In this document: positions 13,243 to 15,224 of the stretch, in pieces
How the letters are laid out: each line of letters begins with the position of its first letter
How positions within the stretch are numbered: the first letter of the stretch is position 1
DNA from: Syntrophaceae bacterium UBA2208
GTDB lineage: Bacteria; Desulfobacterota; BSN033; UBA1163
Assembly: GCA_002327885.1 (NCBI GenBank)
Contig: DCUS01000189.1
Coordinates: 1 to 15,224 of the forward strand
Direction of reading: 5' to 3'
DNA: 15,224 nt
Position numbers and translations under genes: made by a program
Notes under the pieces: generated by a model
Database searches by the model: none
The model's input: only the letters and a program-made list of their open reading frames with translations
What the model was told of the DNA's origin: nothing

Positions 13243-13983
13243 ATGGACCGGGGAAGAGAGGGAATCGGTGATTTGTATCATCAAGAGACAAAGTACCAAA
13301 GAGAGGCCATGCCACGAGGGGGTCTTGATTGGGCCCATCAGCCTTCTCCCTATAAAGAAGTTGGTGATGCATTAAAACAGTTTCCCATTCATCCCCCCGA
13401 GCAAAAAGGTGGAATATCCCTCTGGGAGGCTATTGCCAAGAGGCGCTCCATCAGGGAATTCTCCGGGCAACCCATCACCTTCTCAGAACTTTCCCAGTTG
13501 ATCTGGGCAACTCAAGGGATCACTTCGAAGGCTTGGGGATTTGAGTTCAGGGCTTCACCCTCTGCCGGCGCACTTTATCCCATTGAGACTTATCTTGTCG
13601 TGAATCAAGTTAAGGAAATTCCATTTGGACTCTATCATTACAATGTGAAAGAGGCCCAAATTGTTCTTTTAAAGGAAGGCCATTTCGGTTCGGAGATTTG
13701 CCAGGCTGGATTGGGTCAGGAGATGATTGCAGAGGCTTCGTGTGTCTTTGTCTGGACAGCGATGGTTCAACGCTCGAAGTGGAAATATCGCGAGAGGGCT
13801 TTCCGTTACATCTATATGGACGTCGGACATATCGGCCAGACCCTTTATTTGGCGGCCACGGCAATGAACCTTGGGTGCTGCACCGTAGGCGCCTTTTTTG
13901 ATGAGGAGGTTGATCGCGTCATTGGGGTGGATGGGAAAAATGAATTTTCAGTTTATCTTGGTGCGGTGGGCCGGGTTAGATAA
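13243..13983 (+). CDS. SagB-type nitroreductase-family oxidoreductase
   Basis: A 246-aa FMN-dependent oxidoreductase of the nitroreductase fold, SagB/ThcOx branch. Members oxidise azolines to azoles in peptide natural products, though many stand-alone members have no known substrate. It has the SagB-like N-terminus GDLYHQETKYQRE...LDWAHQPSPYK (residues 9-38). The FMN-binding KRRSIREF (66-73), SAGALYPIE (107-115), and AFRYIYMDVGHIGQTLYLAA with NLGCCTVGAF (186-218) follow. The ATG at 13243 has GGGAGG 6 nt upstream; an in-frame start at 13189 has no such site. No cyclodehydratase, precursor peptide or transporter gene is visible beside it, so a thiazole/oxazole role is not supported here. Confidence 0.85.
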   Translation: MDRGREGIGDLYHQETKYQREAMPRGGLDWAHQPSPYKEVGDALKQFPIHPPEQKGGISLWEAIAKRRSIREFSGQPITFSELSQLIWATQGITSKAWGFEFRASPSAGALYPIETYLVVNQVKEIPFGLYHYNVKEAQIVLLKEGHFGSEICQAGLGQEMIAEASCVFVWTAMVQRSKWKYRERAFRYIYMDVGHIGQTLYLAATAMNLGCCTVGAFFDEEVDRVIGVDGKNEFSVYLGAVGRVR

Positions 13984-14230
13984 AACTGTGTAAAATTAGA
14001 GTATGGATTTAATACAACGGGGTCAAAAAGGAGACAGTTTGTAACTTATCGAAATAAATTTATATTTTACGTTAGAAATCAGGATTGTTTTTCAAGATGT
14101 CAATTATTATACATTAAACTCTTTATAATAAGCGAAACTTTTTTATCATTTAATTATAGTCCGTTTGTTGAAAATAAAAAATATTAAATAAATCGAAAAG
14201 TTTAAAAGAATTTTTTATTGTAAAATAGCC
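13984..14230. other. AT-rich intergenic spacer
   Basis: Very AT-rich, with no gene seen. A short stretch near 14020-14035 (ggggtcaaaaaggagacag) resembles fragments left by dispersed repeats or transposon-associated ends, but this is only an impression. The 3' end leads into the lipoprotein promoter. Confidence 0.3.
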
Positions 14231-14239
14231 TGGTATAAT
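14231..14239 (+). promoter_or_regulatory. Extended -10 promoter of the lipoprotein gene
   Basis: TGGTATAAT combines a perfect TATAAT with the TGn extension. The -35 region (about 14211-14217) is just a T-run, which extended -10 promoters tolerate. The start would be near 14246, leaving a ~27-nt leader. Confidence 0.5.
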
Positions 14240-14272
14240 AATTGCTGGACTTAACCTTGAAAGGAGGTAAAT

Positions 14273-14917
14273 ATGGAATATAGAAAAAATCCCTTGTTCC
14301 TGTTTTTACTGTTTCTTCTTTTGGTTGGATGTGCTGGGGTTCCTGTCCGTGAGGCTGTCAGAGTTGACCTAACCGTTCCGGTTGGTAAGATCGAAGGGAA
14401 CCAGTTCATAGGAATTCGGTATCCTTTCAATGTTTCAGCTCCCCAGGGTTGGAAGGTGACCACTGAAATTCCAAGCTTTATGGAGGAATTAGGGTATGAA
14501 AAACCTGGCCTTGAGGAATCGGAAGTATTTATTTTCAATCCAGTCACTCAATCAAATATTCAAATCGACTTCACTCCAGCAGGCCGATATGTCACATTTA
14601 ATCAGGAAAAAATCGAGTGGCTCGCCACAGCGGCTACCGGGAGCTTTAAAGAGGAGTTGCAGGAAGAACACGGGAAGAATATTCAGGTTGACATTGCACC
14701 CACAACTCCCATTTCATTGAAGGGGGTTCAATTTGGTGCAAAGAAATATGCAACCTATAGCATTAAAGGGGTAAAGCGGGAACAAGGATGGATTTACGGA
14801 TTTACAGAACCTTATCAGCTTTTCATCCTCTATATGATATTGGAAAAAGAAGGGACAAAGGACCGCCAGGATTTAAGGAAGATTTTTGATTCCTTTGAGT
14901 TCATCCCTAAAAAATAA
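14273..14917 (+). CDS. Predicted lipoprotein of unknown function
   Basis: A 214-aa exported lipoprotein. The signal peptide is short and hydrophobic (residues 8-19), ending in the lipobox LVGC with Cys20 as the lipidated residue. The mature part has alternating strand-like segments such as IGIRYPFNVSAPQGWKVTTEIPSF. It continues with IQIDFTPAGRYVTF and ends in EPYQLFILYMILEKEG...IFDSFEFIPKK. The pattern resembles small PsbP- or DUF-type lipoproteins that measure a fit ending in FxxFxF, but I cannot name a family. AAAGGAGGT lies 5 nt before the ATG. Its own promoter and the AT-rich spacer upstream suggest it is transcribed alone, or with the IscU-like gene 95 nt downstream. Confidence 0.75.
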   Translation: MEYRKNPLFLFLLFLLLVGCAGVPVREAVRVDLTVPVGKIEGNQFIGIRYPFNVSAPQGWKVTTEIPSFMEELGYEKPGLEESEVFIFNPVTQSNIQIDFTPAGRYVTFNQEKIEWLATAATGSFKEELQEEHGKNIQVDIAPTTPISLKGVQFGAKKYATYSIKGVKREQGWIYGFTEPYQLFILYMILEKEGTKDRQDLRKIFDSFEFIPKK

Positions 14918-15012
14918 ATCTTCTCTGACAGGTTTGAAAACCGAAACTTACAGAATTAAACTTTGTGTGTGATCCTTGCGTTCGGCCGGCAGATCAAGAA
15001 GAATGGGATCGT

Positions 15013-15224
15013 ATGGAAAAGCCATTTGGAACCTATAACCCGATTATTCTTGAACATTTTAATCATCCAAGAAATATGGGTGAGATGGAGAACCCTGATG
15101 GCATCGGAGAAGCTCAAAATCCTGTCTGCGGTGATACGATGCGGCTCTTTATTAAAGTAGAGAAGGATCGGATCATCGATGCCAAATTTCTAACCTTTGG
15201 TTGTGGGGCCGCCATCGCTTCTTC
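15013..15224 (+). CDS. IscU/NifU-type Fe-S cluster scaffold, N-terminal part, cut by the window edge
   Basis: Scaffold on which Fe-S clusters are assembled. The frame is open from 15013 to the window end (70 codons). It reads MEKPFGTYNPIILEHFNHPRN, then NPVCGDTM with the first cluster Cys at about residue 39, and FGCGAAIAS with the second Cys at about residue 64. Both are hallmark motifs of the NifU_N/IscU domain. The third Cys lies outside the window. No strong ribosome-binding site is visible before ATG 15013. The same frame is open back to GTG 14965, which would add an unusual Cys-containing segment (VCDPC), so the start is not settled. No IscS/NifS gene is seen before it. Confidence 0.85.
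   Translation, partial: MEKPFGTYNPIILEHFNHPRNMGEMENPDGIGEAQNPVCGDTMRLFIKVEKDRIIDAKFLTFGCGAAIAS

Overview
The window reads as a piece of a chromosome from an anaerobic, probably Desulfobacterota-like (deltaproteobacterial) or similar uncultured bacterium. This is inferred, not proven. The signs are a fatty-acid/butyrate beta-oxidation gene pair, a small Asp-type ferredoxin, a Bacillus-type pyruvate dehydrogenase without its E3 gene, a likely selenoprotein, a sigma-54 promoter, and intergenic spacers full of degenerate palindromic and tandem repeats. No rRNA, tRNA, CRISPR array or intact mobile element was seen.

Left part (1-2880): the 5' part of a minus-strand glucokinase gene runs off the window edge behind a good sigma-70 promoter. 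Divergent from it is a two-gene operon, 3-hydroxyacyl-CoA dehydrogenase then acyl-CoA dehydrogenase, overlapping by ATGA and preceded by a pair of 15-nt direct repeats. A convergent small ferredoxin gene follows, with a 30-nt perfect palindrome just upstream of it.

Centre (3290-8690): one co-directional block runs DoxX-like membrane protein, UbiA/MenA-like prenyltransferase, a thioredoxin-like protein whose first active-site cysteine is replaced by an in-frame UGA (UPHC), then PDH E1-alpha, E1-beta and E2. The UGA lies at the catalytic position, a strong Shine-Dalgarno sits before the upstream ATG, and a GC-rich hairpin with a G-starting loop lies 27 nt after the UGA. Together these make this the most interesting locus: a candidate selenocysteine thioredoxin-fold protein next to a dithiol (lipoyl) enzyme complex.

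Right part (8740-15224): a short RodZ-like membrane HTH protein on the minus strand has a consensus sigma-54 promoter. It is followed by a remnant of a GAF/histidine-kinase gene, ATP-dependent PEP carboxykinase, and two overlapping minus-strand ORFs of unknown function. Next comes a cold-shock protein gene with a roughly 200-nt structured leader that contains an intrinsic terminator and a competing antiterminator pairing. The window ends with a SagB-type nitroreductase, a small lipoprotein, and the start of an IscU/NifU-type Fe-S scaffold gene.

Taken together the genes cover central carbon metabolism: sugar phosphorylation, acyl-CoA oxidation, pyruvate to acetyl-CoA, and oxaloacetate to PEP. 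The remainder relate to electron carriers, quinone and Fe-S supply, and thiol redox chemistry.
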